64,000 bases of DNA, taken from NCBI GenBank assembly GCA_014803435.1, contig JACYFD010000004.1:186001-250000 (forward strand), read 5' to 3'. This DNA comes from Cellulosimicrobium terreum. GTDB taxonomy: Bacteria > Actinomycetota > Actinomycetes > Actinomycetales > Cellulomonadaceae. How positions within the stretch are numbered: position 1 is the first letter of the stretch; every line of letters begins with the position of its first letter. Both the position numbers and the translations under genes were made by a program. The notes beneath the pieces are model-generated. The model was not told the DNA's origin. It did no database searches and saw nothing but the letters and a program-made list of their open reading frames with translations. Below are positions 1 to 14,460 of this stretch, in pieces.

Positions 1-4241
<4,241 letters not shown>

Positions 4242-4263
4242 CGCCGGGGTGGAGCGGCCGTGT

Positions 4264-4304
4264 GCGAGGTAGAGCCCTGGTCGACGACCAGGGCTCTACC
4301 TCGC
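4264..4304 (+). terminator. 19-bp perfect inverted repeat after the pullulanase gene
   Basis: Arms 4264-4282 and 4286-4304 are perfectly complementary around a 3-base GAC loop. It lies 23 bases after the pullulanase stop and has no T-tract, as is common for high-GC actinobacterial terminators. Confidence 0.75.
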
Positions 4305-4471
4305 CCCGTCGGCGCCGTCCCGCCGCGGACGCTCTCCATGAACGGAACGTCTCTCGCGTTCACAATCTGACCGCGTGGGAGCGATTCCTCGGTGTTCACG
4401 CTCACATCGGGCGGCCTCCGACCCCGAACATCGCTGTTTGGTCACATTTCCCGGATCGTTGGGTTCAGGAG

Positions 4472-4501
4472 TTGACGCCAAGGATCGGACGGGCTTAGCG
4501 T
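4472..4501 (+). promoter_or_regulatory. Probable sigma-70-type promoter of mmsA-mmsB-chvE
   Basis: A TTGACG -35 box (4472-4477) and a TAGCGT -10 box (4496-4501) are separated by 18 bases. The predicted transcript has a leader of about 70 bases before a strong Shine-Dalgarno site. The upstream stretch 4350-4470 is less GC-rich than its surroundings and could carry a regulator site; I could not identify one. Confidence 0.55.
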
Positions 4502-4578
4502 CGCTCCGGCTCGGACACCACTGGACGTCCGGGCTCGCGGGGCGCAGGAGCGCCGCGACGACTGGCGGGAGGAGTCCG

Positions 4579-6129
<1,551 letters not shown>

Positions 6130-6181
6130 CCCGCTCGCGCCCCCACCCCGTACGACCCCTAGACGAAGGAACGCCACGACG

Positions 6182-7471
6182 ATGTCGTCCAACAAGCAGC
6201 TGATGAGCGGAGGAGCCCGCCAGTTCGGGATGCTCTTCGCCCTGCTCGCCCTCATCCTCTTCTTCCAGTGGAGGACCGACGGGCGGGTGCTGACGTCCTC
6301 GAACGCGCAGAACCTCCTCAACGGCAACTCCTACATCCTGATCCTCGCGATCGGCATGGTGCTCGTCATCATCGCCGGGCACATCGACCTCTCGGTCGGT
6401 TCCGTCGCCGCCGTGGTGGGGATCGTCGTCGCGCTCGCCATCCGGGACTGGGGCTTCCCGTGGTGGGCCGGCATCCTTCTCGGCCTGGCCCTCGGCGCGG
6501 TGATCGGCGCGTGGCAAGGCTTCTGGGTCGCCTACGTCGGAATCCCCGGCTTCATCACGACGCTCGCCGGCATGATGATCTTCCGCGGCCTGAACCAGTA
6601 CATCGGTGACTCGAACTCGGTCCCGGTCCCCGAGGAGCTGCAGACGCTCGGCGGCGGCTACCTGCCGGAGTGGGGCCCGAACACGGGTCTGAACAACTCG
6701 ACGCTCGCCATCGGCGTCATCGCGATCGCGATCGTGGTCTGGGCCGAGCTCAGCCGCCGCGCGAGCGCTCGCCGCCTCGGCGCCGAGGTGCCGCCGGTCT
6801 GGGTATCGGCGACGCGCGTGGGTGTCATCGCCGTGCTCATCGCCTACATCACGTACCTGTACGGTTCCGGCCGCGTGGGCACCTCGTTCCCGGTCCCGGC
6901 CGTCGTGCTCGTGGTCCTCGTCATCGCCTACCAGTTCGTCGCGTCGCGCACCATCACCGGCCGCCACGTCTACGCGGTCGGCGGCAACCGCTCCGCAGCC
7001 GCGCTGTCGGGCGTCAACATCCGCAGGACGAACTTCTTCGTCATGATGAACATGTCGATCCTCGCGTCCCTCGCGGGCATCATCTTCATCGGCCGCTCGA
7101 CGGCGTCCGGCCCGTTCGACGGGACCAACTGGGAGCTCGACGCGATCGCGGCCGTCTTCATCGGCGGCGCCGCGGTCTCGGGCGGCGTCGGCACCGTCGT
7201 CGGGTCCGTGATCGGTGGTCTCGTCATGGCGGTCCTCAACAACGGCCTGCAGCTCATGGGCATCGGCTCCGACTGGACGCAGATCATCAAGGGCCTCGTG
7301 CTCCTCGCCGCCGTCGCGTTCGACGTCTACAACAAGGTCCAGGGCCGTCCGTCGATCATCGGGCTGATCATGCCGAACCGGCGAGACAAGGGCACCGGCG
7401 CGGTGCCCGGCTCCGACGACCCTGTGGCGGAGGTGCCCGTCGCCGACGGCGCCACCGCGGCCAAGGGCTGA
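6182..7471 (+). CDS. mmsB: Multiple-monosaccharide ABC importer, permease
   Basis: This 429-residue integral membrane protein belongs to the CUT2 (RbsC-like/GguB) permease family and forms the channel of the importer. Many hydrophobic segments fill the chain (about ten helices), with the family motif around GHIDLSVGSVAA near residues 65-80 and the conserved segment GGNRSAAALSGVNIRR near 265-280. AAGGAACG, a few bases upstream, is a plausible ribosome site. The last 30 residues form a polar cytoplasmic tail. It lies between mmsA and the binding protein in one apparent operon. Confidence 0.93.
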   Translation: MSSNKQLMSGGARQFGMLFALLALILFFQWRTDGRVLTSSNAQNLLNGNSYILILAIGMVLVIIAGHIDLSVGSVAAVVGIVVALAIRDWGFPWWAGILLGLALGAVIGAWQGFWVAYVGIPGFITTLAGMMIFRGLNQYIGDSNSVPVPEELQTLGGGYLPEWGPNTGLNNSTLAIGVIAIAIVVWAELSRRASARRLGAEVPPVWVSATRVGVIAVLIAYITYLYGSGRVGTSFPVPAVVLVVLVIAYQFVASRTITGRHVYAVGGNRSAAALSGVNIRRTNFFVMMNMSILASLAGIIFIGRSTASGPFDGTNWELDAIAAVFIGGAAVSGGVGTVVGSVIGGLVMAVLNNGLQLMGIGSDWTQIIKGLVLLAAVAFDVYNKVQGRPSIIGLIMPNRRDKGTGAVPGSDDPVAEVPVADGATAAKG

Positions 7472-7561
7472 CCGCCGCACGGCGGCACGCCCCCCGTCCC
7501 CACCAGCTCACCTTCACCACACGCATCCGACGACGGATGCCCAACAAGAAAGTGTGAACCA

Positions 7562-8674
7562 ATGAAGAAGCTCACCACGGCGCTCCTGGCGCTGAGCGCC
7601 GCGAGCGCGCTCATCCTCTCGGGCTGCTCCAGCGACAACGGTCGCAGCGGCTCGGACACCGAGACCAGCGGCGGCACCGAGGCGGCAGCAGGCTTCGAGG
7701 AGGGCGCGACGATCGGTGTCGCGCTCCCGCAGAAGACCTCGGAGAACTGGGTCCTCGCGGAGCAGCTGTTCAACGACGGCCTCACCGATGCAGGCTTCAA
7801 GCCCGTCGTGCAGTTCGCGAACGGCGGCGTCTCGGAGCAGCAGAACCAGATCCAGGCCATGGTCGAGCAGGGCGCCAAGGTCATCGTCGTCGGCGCCATC
7901 GACGGCTCGCAGCTCGGCACGCAGCTCCAGGCCGCGGCCGACGAGGGCGTCAAGGTCATCGCGTACGACCGCCTCGTGAAGAACACGGACGCCGTCGACC
8001 TGTACGTCGCGTTCGACAACTTCAAGGTCGGCGAGCTCCAGGGCCAGGCCCTGCTCGAGGGCCTCGCGGAGCGCAAGGGCGAGGGCCCGTACAACATCGA
8101 GCTCATCGCCGGCTCCTCCGACGACGCGAACTCGACGCCGTTCTTCGAGGGCGCCATGAGCATCCTGCAGCCGAAGATCGACGACGGCACCCTGACGGTC
8201 GTCTCGGGGCAGACCACGCAGAAGCAGGTCGCGACGCAGGGCTGGAAGGCCGAGAACGCGCAGAAGCGCATGGACACGATCCTGTCGGCGAACTACGGCG
8301 ACGGCACCGAGCTCCACGGCATCCTGTCCCCGAACGACACGCTGGCCCGCGCCGCCCTCACCTCGGTGAAGCAGGCCGGTCTGGACACCCCGGTCATCAC
8401 CGGTCAGGACTCCGAGGTCGAGTCCGTCGAGTCGATCGTCGCGGGCGAGCAGTACTCGACGATCTACAAGGACACGCGCGAGCTCGTCGCCGAGTCCATC
8501 AAGCAGGTCCAGCACGCCCAGAAGGGCGAGGACTTCGACGTCAACGACGACGAGTCCTACGACAACGGCGTGAAGGTCGTCCCGGCCTTCCTGCTCGAGC
8601 CGAAGATCGTCACGCAGGAGAACGCTGCCGAGGTGTACGCGGACGACCCGACCCTGGGCCCGCTCACCAAGTGA
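7562..8674 (+). CDS. chvE: Multiple-monosaccharide ABC importer, substrate-binding lipoprotein
   Basis: This is a 370-residue periplasmic-binding-protein-like lipoprotein of the ChvE/XylF class, which captures aldoses outside the membrane and delivers them to MmsAB. The N-terminus is a lipoprotein signal (basic MKK, hydrophobic core, lipobox ending in Cys22 of LILSGC), followed by a flexible Ser/Thr/Gly/Glu linker. The mature domain starts at GATIGVALPQKTSENWV and shows sugar-binding hallmarks such as SGSSDDAN-like and SPNDTLARAAL segments. The 90-base gap after mmsB is the longest in the operon. The exact sugar cannot be read from the sequence. Confidence 0.93.
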   Translation: MKKLTTALLALSAASALILSGCSSDNGRSGSDTETSGGTEAAAGFEEGATIGVALPQKTSENWVLAEQLFNDGLTDAGFKPVVQFANGGVSEQQNQIQAMVEQGAKVIVVGAIDGSQLGTQLQAAADEGVKVIAYDRLVKNTDAVDLYVAFDNFKVGELQGQALLEGLAERKGEGPYNIELIAGSSDDANSTPFFEGAMSILQPKIDDGTLTVVSGQTTQKQVATQGWKAENAQKRMDTILSANYGDGTELHGILSPNDTLARAALTSVKQAGLDTPVITGQDSEVESVESIVAGEQYSTIYKDTRELVAESIKQVQHAQKGEDFDVNDDESYDNGVKVVPAFLLEPKIVTQENAAEVYADDPTLGPLTK

Positions 8675-8679
8675 CGTCC

Positions 8680-8716
8680 GGGGCGTAGCCCCTGACACGT
8701 CCCGGGGCGCAGCCCC
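8680..8716 (+). repeat. Two tandem short hairpins after chvE
   Basis: GGGGC-GTA-GCCCC (8680-8692) and GGGGC-GCA-GCCCC (8704-8716) form a near-duplicate pair, 24 bases apart, starting six bases after the chvE stop. They precede a larger terminator hairpin. They probably act as a 3' stabiliser or helper terminator (inference). Confidence 0.6.
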
Positions 8717-8723
8717 AGCACAG

Positions 8724-8758
8724 CGAGACCCCGCCACGTCCGACGTGGCGGGGTCTCG
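8724..8758. terminator. Bidirectional terminator between chvE and purU
   Basis: A 16-bp perfect stem (8724-8739 with 8743-8758) closes a 3-base loop between two convergent genes, with a short T-containing tail (TCGTCGT) on the plus strand. Confidence 0.8.
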
Positions 8759-8770
8759 TCGTCGCCCGGC

Positions 8771-9673
8771 TCAGCGGAAGACGACGGTGCGGTGGCCGTC
8801 CAGGAGCACGCGGTGCTCGGCGTGCCAGCGGACGGCGCGCGCGAGGGTCTGGCGCTCCACGTCCTCGCCGATCGCGACGAGGTCCTCGACGCGGCGCGAG
8901 TGGTCGACGCGCGCGACGTCCTGCTCGATGATCGGCCCCTCGTCGAGGTCGCCCGTGACGTAGTGCGACGTCGCGCCGATGAGCTTGACGCCGCGGTCGT
9001 GCGCCTGGGCGTACGGGCGGGCGCCCTTGAAGCTCGGCAGGAACGAGTGGTGGATGTTGATGATCCGCCCGGGCATCTCGCGGCACAGGTCGTCGGACAG
9101 GATCTGCATGTACCGTGCCAGCACCACGAGCTCGACGTCGAGCTCGTCGACGAGCCCGCGCAGCCGGGACTCCGCCTCGGCCTTGGTCTCGCGCGTGACC
9201 GGGACGTGGTGGAACGGCTTGCCGTAGAAGGCCGCGATGTCCGCGAGGTCGGTGTGGTTCCCGACGACGCCCACGACGTCGATCGGCATCGCCTGGGACC
9301 GCTCGCGGTAGAGCAGGTCGACGAGGCAGTGCGGAGCCTTCGAGACCATGAGCAGCGTCCGCAGGCGCCGCCCGACCGCGTCGAGCACCCACGTCATGGC
9401 GAACCGGTCGGCCACGGGCTCCAGCGCGTCGACGATCCCCTCGCGCGAGGCGTCGGCCGTGACCTGGACGCGCATGAAGAAGAGCCCGGAGAGCGGGTCG
9501 CCGAACTGCTGCGACTCGGTGATGTTCCCGCCGAGGCGCGCGAGCGCGCCCGCGACCGCGTGCACGATCCCCGGGCCGTCCGGGCACGAGAGCGTGAGGA
9601 CCCAGTGGGTCGGTCCCGCAGGGGCCGGCTCGGGGTGGTTCGGGTCGGAGGGGGAGAGCGCTGTCGTGGACAC
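8771..9673 (-). CDS. purU: Formyltetrahydrofolate deformylase
   Basis: PurU hydrolyses 10-formyl-THF to THF and formate, balancing the one-carbon pool. The 300-residue product has an N-terminal ACT regulatory domain (LTLSCPDGPGIVHAVAGAL, about 28-46) and a C-terminal formyltransferase fold with the catalytic Asn/His segment INIHHSFLPSFKGARPY and the later catalytic Asp in HYVTGDLDEGPI. The GTG start sits seven bases after a TACCCT -10 box, suggesting a leaderless or near-leaderless mRNA. glyA and folD, two other THF enzymes, lie about 1 kb away on the other strand. Confidence 0.95.
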   Translation of the reverse strand: MSTTALSPSDPNHPEPAPAGPTHWVLTLSCPDGPGIVHAVAGALARLGGNITESQQFGDPLSGLFFMRVQVTADASREGIVDALEPVADRFAMTWVLDAVGRRLRTLLMVSKAPHCLVDLLYRERSQAMPIDVVGVVGNHTDLADIAAFYGKPFHHVPVTRETKAEAESRLRGLVDELDVELVVLARYMQILSDDLCREMPGRIINIHHSFLPSFKGARPYAQAHDRGVKLIGATSHYVTGDLDEGPIIEQDVARVDHSRRVEDLVAIGEDVERQTLARAVRWHAEHRVLLDGHRTVVFR

Positions 9674-9757
9674 GCTTCAGAGGGTAGTTCAGAGGGTGGT
9701 GGCGAGATCACCCGGACCGCGGCCGTGCTCACGCCGCATCTCTGACACCATGAACCC

Positions 9758-10264
9758 ATGAGTGACGCGCAGATCACCACCCGTCTGGTCACCGACGACG
9801 AGGCCGGCGAGCTCCTCACGCTCCGCCGTGCGGCCTTCGTCACGGAGGCCCAGCTCTACGGCGACCCCAACATCCCTCCGTTGACCCAGACGCTCCACGA
9901 GCTGCGGGACGACCTCGCACACCCCGACGTCGTGACGATCGGGGCGTGGCTCGGCCCCCGCCTCGTCGGCTCCGTGCGCGTCGAGGTCGAGGGCACGCGC
10001 GCGACGCTCGGGCGGCTCGCCGTCGCGCCGGACATGCAGGGCCGGGGGATCGGGACGCAGATGCTCCTCGGGGTGCTCCCGTACCTGCCGGAGCAGACGT
10101 CGGAGATCTGGGTGTTCACCGGCAAGGACTCGAAGCAGAACCTCGCCATGTACACCAAGCACGGGTACGAGGAGCAGTACGACAAGGCCGCGGGGGACCT
10201 CACCTACACGTACCTGCGTCGCATCCTCGGCGAGGCGGACGCCCGCAACGGGTCGGGGATCTGA
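9758..10264 (+). CDS. GNAT-family N-acetyltransferase
   Basis: A 168-residue single-domain acetyltransferase of unknown substrate. The acetyl-CoA binding motif A is clear in LGRLAVAPDMQGRGIGTQML (about 87-106), and the C-terminal segment NLAMYTKHGYEEQYD matches the end of the GNAT fold. The ATG is preceded by CACCAT and six bases, the leaderless geometry seen repeatedly in this window. It is divergent from purU. Substrate unknown. Confidence 0.88.
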   Translation: MSDAQITTRLVTDDEAGELLTLRRAAFVTEAQLYGDPNIPPLTQTLHELRDDLAHPDVVTIGAWLGPRLVGSVRVEVEGTRATLGRLAVAPDMQGRGIGTQMLLGVLPYLPEQTSEIWVFTGKDSKQNLAMYTKHGYEEQYDKAAGDLTYTYLRRILGEADARNGSGI

Positions 10265-10291
10265 CGCACCGTCCACCGGAGGCGGATGCGC

Positions 10292-10297
10292 TAGGAT
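10292..10297 (+). promoter_or_regulatory. -10 box (TAGGAT) of the glyA leader transcript
   Basis: TAGGAT lies 6-10 bases before the first base of the ZTP riboswitch, so a transcript starting at about 10304 would begin with the aptamer. No clear -35 box is visible. Confidence 0.5.
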
Positions 10298-10303
10298 CGT
10301 TCG

Positions 10304-10412
10304 CGTCGCGACTGGCGCACCCCGCCGCATCCTGATCTCGGGCGGGGAATGGTGGATCACCACCGGGGAGCGACGTGCTGTGCAGACGACGGGTCGTTCG
10401 CCTGGGCCCCGG
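10304..10412 (+). ncRNA. ZTP/ZMP riboswitch (pfl motif) controlling glyA-folD
   Basis: The leader contains all conserved blocks of the pfl/ZTP aptamer in order: GCGACTGGCG (near 10308-10317), a GC-rich hairpin (CCCCGCC with GGCGGGG), GGTGG...CCACCGGGGAGCG (10351-10373), and the distal CGCCTGGGC (10400-10407) that forms the pseudoknot. This class senses AICAR phosphates, which build up when 10-formyl-THF is short, and is known upstream of glyA, folD and purine genes in actinobacteria. Here it precedes a glyA-folD operon, exactly the expected targets. Confidence 0.93.
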
Positions 10413-10458
10413 GTCACCGCCATCGGTGGTGCGTACCCGGACGTGAGCCTGGGGCCAC
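10401..10458 (+). promoter_or_regulatory. Candidate expression platform of the ZTP riboswitch
   Basis: Immediately after the aptamer, CCGGGT (10409-10414) can pair with ACCCGG (10435-10440) around an inner CACCG/CGGTG hairpin. The GGGCCCC overlapping the pseudoknot block can instead pair with GGGGCC near 10451-10456. These mutually exclusive pairings look like a switch, but there is no T-tract and the ribosome site is about 50 bases further on, so the mode (transcriptional or translational) is unclear. Confidence 0.45.
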
Positions 10459-10516
10459 CGCTTGCTCGACCGACGAGACACCGCCGAATCTTCTGCCCAG
10501 ACCGCGAGGAGACGCC

Positions 10517-11818
10517 ATGAGCGCCCAGCCCGTAGACCGCCCAGCACAGAACGTCCTCGACGCCCCGCTCGCCGAGCTCGACCCCGAGATCGCCGCCGTG
10601 CTCGACGGGGAGCTCGCGCGCCAGCGCGACACCCTCGAGATGATCGCGTCCGAGAACTTCGTCCCGCGTGCCGTCCTGCAGGCGCAGGGCTCCGTCCTGA
10701 CGAACAAGTACGCCGAGGGCTACCCGGGCCGCCGCTACTACGGCGGCTGCGAGCAGGTCGACGTCGCGGAGAACCTCGCGATCGCCCGCGCCAAGGAGCT
10801 GTTCGGCGCCGAGCACGCGAACGTCCAGCCGCACTCGGGCGCCACGGCCAACGCCGCCGTCCTGCACGCCCTCATCAACAAGGGCGACAAGATCCTCGGC
10901 CTCGAGCTGGCGCACGGCGGCCACCTCACGCACGGCATGAAGATCAACTTCTCCGGCAAGCTCTACGACGTCTCGGCGTACGGCGTGGACCCGCAGTCCT
11001 ACCGCGTCGAGATGGACGAGGTGCGCAAGCAGGCGCTCGAGACGCGGCCCGACGTCATCATCGGCGGCTGGTCCGCCTACCCGCGCCACCTCGACTTCGC
11101 CGCGTTCCGCGAGATCGCCGACGAGGTCGGCGCGAAGCTCTGGGTGGACATGGCGCACTTCGCCGGCCTCGTCGCCGCCGGTCTGCACCCGTCCCCGGTG
11201 CCGTACGCCGACGTCGTCTCCTCCACGGTCCACAAGACCATCGGCGGCCCGCGTTCGGGCTTCATCCTCAGCAAGGCCGAGTACGCGAAGAAGATCGACT
11301 CCGCCGTGTTCCCGGGCCAGCAGGGCGGCCCGCTCATGCACGTCGTCGCCGCCAAGGCCGTGTCGTTCAAGATCGCGGCGACCGACGACTTCACGGACCG
11401 GCAGGAGCGCACGCTGCGCGGCGCGAGCATCATCGCGGACCGCCTCGCGCAGCCCGACGTCGCCGCGGCGGGGGTGTCCGTCCTCACCGGCGGCACCGAC
11501 GTCCACCTCGTGCTCGTCGACCTGCGACACAGCGACCTGGACGGCCAGCAGGCCGAGGACCTCCTGCACACCGTCGGCATCACGGTGAACCGCAACGCCG
11601 TGCCGTTCGACCCGCGCCCCCCGCGCGTCACGTCAGGCCTGCGCATCGGCACGCCCGCGCTCGCGACCCGCGGGTTCGGCGACGTCGAGTTCACGGAGGT
11701 CGCCGAGATCATCGCCGCGACGCTCACGGCCGGCGCCGCCTCCGACGTGGACGCGCTGCGCGCCCGCGTCGAGAAGCTGACGGCCGACTTCCCGCTCTAC
11801 CCCGGCCTGCACCAGTGA
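10517..11818 (+). CDS. glyA: Serine hydroxymethyltransferase
   Basis: GlyA interconverts serine plus THF with glycine plus 5,10-methylene-THF using PLP in the cytoplasm. The 433-residue product shows the family start ([11 protein letters not shown]), the tyrosine/glycine substrate segment [15 protein letters not shown], and the PLP lysine in [13 protein letters not shown] (Lys240). The ATG at 10517 was chosen because GAGGAG precedes it and the product then matches the usual family length; a longer frame from 10349 would run into the riboswitch. The stop overlaps the folD start by GTGA, so the two are translationally coupled. Confidence 0.96.
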   Translation: MSAQPVDRPAQNVLDAPLAELDPEIAAVLDGELARQRDTLEMIASENFVPRAVLQAQGSVLTNKYAEGYPGRRYYGGCEQVDVAENLAIARAKELFGAEHANVQPHSGATANAAVLHALINKGDKILGLELAHGGHLTHGMKINFSGKLYDVSAYGVDPQSYRVEMDEVRKQALETRPDVIIGGWSAYPRHLDFAAFREIADEVGAKLWVDMAHFAGLVAAGLHPSPVPYADVVSSTVHKTIGGPRSGFILSKAEYAKKIDSAVFPGQQGGPLMHVVAAKAVSFKIAATDDFTDRQERTLRGASIIADRLAQPDVAAAGVSVLTGGTDVHLVLVDLRHSDLDGQQAEDLLHTVGITVNRNAVPFDPRPPRVTSGLRIGTPALATRGFGDVEFTEVAEIIAATLTAGAASDVDALRARVEKLTADFPLYPGLHQ

Positions 11819-12708
11819 GCGACCAGAGCACCGCCAGGATCCTCGACGGCAAGGCCACCGCCGCCGCGATCAAGGCCGAGCTCAAGGACCGCCTCACGGT
11901 CCTCGCCGGGCGCGGCGTCGTGCCCGGCCTGGGCACGCTCCTGGTCGGCGACGACCCGGGATCGCAGTGGTACGTGGCCGGCAAGCACCGCGACTGCGCC
12001 GAGGTCGGGCTGGCCTCCATCCGCGAGGACCTGCCGGGCGATGCCTCCCAGGAGGAGATCGAGGCCGCCGTCCGGCGCCTCAACGACGACCCTGCCTGCA
12101 CGGGCTACATCGTCCAGCTCCCGCTGCCGCAGGGCATCGACACCAACCGGGTCCTCGAGCTCATCGACCCGGACAAGGACGCCGACGGCCTGCACCCGAC
12201 CAACCTCGGGCGACTCGTCCTGCGCGTCAACGAGGAGGTCACCTCGCCGCTCCCGTGCACGCCGCGCGGGATCATCGAGCTCATCGAGCGCCACGGGGTC
12301 TCGCTCGCGGGCAAGGAGGTCGTGGTCGTGGGCCGTGGCGTGACCGTGGGCCGCTCGATCGGTCTGCTGCTCACGCGCCGCGCCGTCAACGCGACCGTCA
12401 CGCTCACGCACACCGGGACGACGGACCTCGCCGCGCTCGTGCGGCGTGCCGACGTCGTGGTCGCGGCCGCCGGCGTCAAGGGCATCGTCACGCGCGACAT
12501 GGTGAAGCCGGGGGCCGTCGTGATCGACGTCGGCGTCTCGCGCGAGGTGGACGCCGAGACGGGCAAGAGCCGCGTCGTCGGGGACGCCGCGCCCGACGTC
12601 GCCGAGGTGGCGGGCTGGATCTCGCCGAACCCGGGTGGCGTCGGTCCGATGACCCGCGCGATGCTGCTGGCGAACGTCGTCGACACCGCGGAGCGTGCCC
12701 TCGTCTGA
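11815..12708 (+). CDS. folD: Bifunctional methylene-THF dehydrogenase / methenyl-THF cyclohydrolase
   Basis: FolD converts 5,10-methylene-THF to 10-formyl-THF in two steps, using the product of GlyA and feeding the purine step that the ZTP riboswitch monitors. The 297-residue protein contains the active-site region [16 protein letters not shown] with the catalytic Lys, the substrate loop [12 protein letters not shown], the nucleotide-binding segment [17 protein letters not shown], and the C-terminal [14 protein letters not shown] motif. The GTG at 11815 overlaps the glyA stop (GTGA) and gives the normal family N-terminus. Confidence 0.95.
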   Translation: MSDQSTARILDGKATAAAIKAELKDRLTVLAGRGVVPGLGTLLVGDDPGSQWYVAGKHRDCAEVGLASIREDLPGDASQEEIEAAVRRLNDDPACTGYIVQLPLPQGIDTNRVLELIDPDKDADGLHPTNLGRLVLRVNEEVTSPLPCTPRGIIELIERHGVSLAGKEVVVVGRGVTVGRSIGLLLTRRAVNATVTLTHTGTTDLAALVRRADVVVAAAGVKGIVTRDMVKPGAVVIDVGVSREVDAETGKSRVVGDAAPDVAEVAGWISPNPGGVGPMTRAMLLANVVDTAERALV

Positions 12709-12719
12709 CGTCCCTCTGG

Positions 12720-13049
12720 TCACCCGTCGCGTGGGGGACCCTGTCGACGCGCCGGGTCAACCGTGAACCAGCGATCGATGGCGTCCCTCAGGTCGGTGAC
12801 GCAACGCTCCGTCTCGTTCCGTCCGCGGTAGGGCGAGGTCTCGACCATCGGATCGGAGCGCTGCACCGCTTCCGCGAGGCGTGCCAGGATCTCGCGGCCG
12901 CCGGAGCGGTACGTCGCGACCTCCGTCGCGTCGAGCCGCATGGTCCAGGGGAACTCGCCGTAGCCTCAGAAGAGGTAGACGTCCAGCAGCAGGTCTTCCT
13001 CGTCACGCAGCAGGAACCATGCGGCCGGCCGGTGGTCGACGACGTCCAT
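12720..13049 (-). pseudogene. Small uncharacterised actinobacterial protein broken by an in-frame TGA
   Basis: Reading from the ATG at 13049, the frame gives 27 residues starting MDVVDHRPAAWFLL, then a TGA codon (12966-12968), then continues without another stop for 81 codons (GYGEFPWTMRLDATEV... to ...RQGPPRDG). Both halves look like one protein: an acidic DEEDLLLDVY strand before the stop, and an LDATEVATYRSGGREIL-type helix after it. The second half alone can start at the ATG at 12941 (73 residues). A nonsense mutation or a sequencing error is the simplest reading. I know no function. It is tail-to-tail with folD. Confidence 0.6.
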
Positions 13050-13102
13050 GCGCACAGCATCACACGGTGGCGGGCGGTGCAGACACCGTCGGTCGACGGC
13101 GC

Positions 13103-13108
13103 TAGGGT
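13103..13108 (+). promoter_or_regulatory. -10 box (TAGGGT) of a leaderless MFS transcript
   Basis: TAGGGT is followed by exactly six bases and then the ATG at 13115, so transcription would start at the first base of the start codon. No Shine-Dalgarno site is present. Confidence 0.65.
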
Positions 13109-13114
13109 GCGCGC

Positions 13115-14434
13115 ATGAGCAGCGTCGTCGAACCCGAGGTCCGCCGCACGCGTGCCGCCGTCACGGCCGCGTACGCAGTCCAGGGCTTCGGGTTCGCGGT
13201 CGTCCTCACCTCCATCCCCGGGTACAAGGACCGGCTGGGCATGGGGGACGACGTCGTCACGCTCGTCGTCCTGGGCGTGTGCGTGTGCGCGGGGCTCGGG
13301 AGCGCACTGTCGGGGATCGTGTCGGCACGTCGCGGGTCGCGCGCGGTCGTGGTCGGCGGGCTGCTCCTCGCAGGGCTCGCGATCGCTGTCGTGGGCGGGG
13401 CGCCCACCTGGCCGCTGTTCTTCCTCGCCATCGCGCTCTACGGCCTCGCGCTGGGATCGGTCGACGCGGCGATGAACATGCAGGGCATCGACGTCGAGCG
13501 GTCGTACGGGCGGAGCCTGCTCGCGTCGTTCTACGCCGCGAACGCGGCCGGTGGTGTGCTCGGCGCGCTCGCCGTCTCCGGCGCGGCGCTCCGCGACCTC
13601 TCCCAGCCCGTGGCGCTGCCGCTCGTCGGTGCCGTCGTCGTGGTCGTGGCCCTGCTCCTCGCGCCGCGACTCGTCGGGCCCCCCGTGCCCGTACCCGAGC
13701 GACCGGGGCCTGATCGCCACGTGGCCGACCGGCCGGTGCCCGACGCCGTCGCTGCGGTCCCCGGGCCGGTGCGGGTCGGGGCAGGGGCGATCGCCCTGCT
13801 CGGGATCGCGATGGTCGCGTTCCCCGTGGCGGACTCCGCGGTGTCGAGCTGGAGCGCGACCTACCTGCGCGACGTGCTGCTCGCGAGCGCAGCGGTCGCC
13901 CCGCTCGGGTACGCCGCGTACCAGGCTGCGCTCATCGTGTCGCGACTCGTCGGCGACCGCCTCGTCGAGCGGGTCGGCCGGGTCCGGGTGGTGCGGGTCG
14001 GGGGAGTGCTCGGCGCGGTCGGCTTCCTCGCGGTCGCCGCGGCACCCGCGTGGCCGCTCGCCGTCCTCGGCCTCGCCGCCACGGGACTGGGTCTCGGCGT
14101 GGTCGCACCGCTCGCATTCTCGGCCGCAGGCGACCGGGCGCGCGAGGCGGTCGCGCTCGCGGACGCGCGTGCCGGAGCCGCGGTCGCCGGGGCCTCCGCA
14201 GGTGCCCGCGTCGAGGCCGTCACCGACCACGCGGTCGCGCGGCTCAACGTCTTCACGTACGCCGGGGCAGTCCTGGGTGGCGTGCTCACCGGCATCTTCG
14301 CGACCGCGCACCAGCTGCCCCTGGGGTTCGTCGTGCTCGCGGTGCTCGCATCGGTCTCGGCCGTCCTCGCAGGACGATTCCGGTCGGCGCGGCTCCCCGC
14401 CGACGACGTGAGCGGCGCCACGCTCCCCGGGTGA
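13115..14434 (+). CDS. MFS transporter
   Basis: A 439-residue major-facilitator protein with about 12 hydrophobic helices in two halves split by a polar stretch (about residues 185-225, rich in Pro/Arg/Asp). The segment LYGLALGSVDAAMNMQGIDVERSYGR resembles MFS members annotated as sugar or drug transporters, but the substrate cannot be told. The ATG is set by the leaderless -10 box just upstream. It is divergent from the broken small gene and 26 bases upstream of exonuclease III on the same strand. Confidence 0.85.
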   Translation: MSSVVEPEVRRTRAAVTAAYAVQGFGFAVVLTSIPGYKDRLGMGDDVVTLVVLGVCVCAGLGSALSGIVSARRGSRAVVVGGLLLAGLAIAVVGGAPTWPLFFLAIALYGLALGSVDAAMNMQGIDVERSYGRSLLASFYAANAAGGVLGALAVSGAALRDLSQPVALPLVGAVVVVVALLLAPRLVGPPVPVPERPGPDRHVADRPVPDAVAAVPGPVRVGAGAIALLGIAMVAFPVADSAVSSWSATYLRDVLLASAAVAPLGYAAYQAALIVSRLVGDRLVERVGRVRVVRVGGVLGAVGFLAVAAAPAWPLAVLGLAATGLGLGVVAPLAFSAAGDRAREAVALADARAGAAVAGASAGARVEAVTDHAVARLNVFTYAGAVLGGVLTGIFATAHQLPLGFVVLAVLASVSAVLAGRFRSARLPADDVSGATLPG

Positions 14435-14460
14435 CCGCGACGGCGGTCGTCCGTGATGGG

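Noticed and set aside
12966-12968. In-frame TGA as a selenocysteine codon
   Set aside because: No selenocysteine-type motif or obvious SECIS-like hairpin right after it, and the family is not a known selenoprotein; a nonsense mutation or error is simpler.
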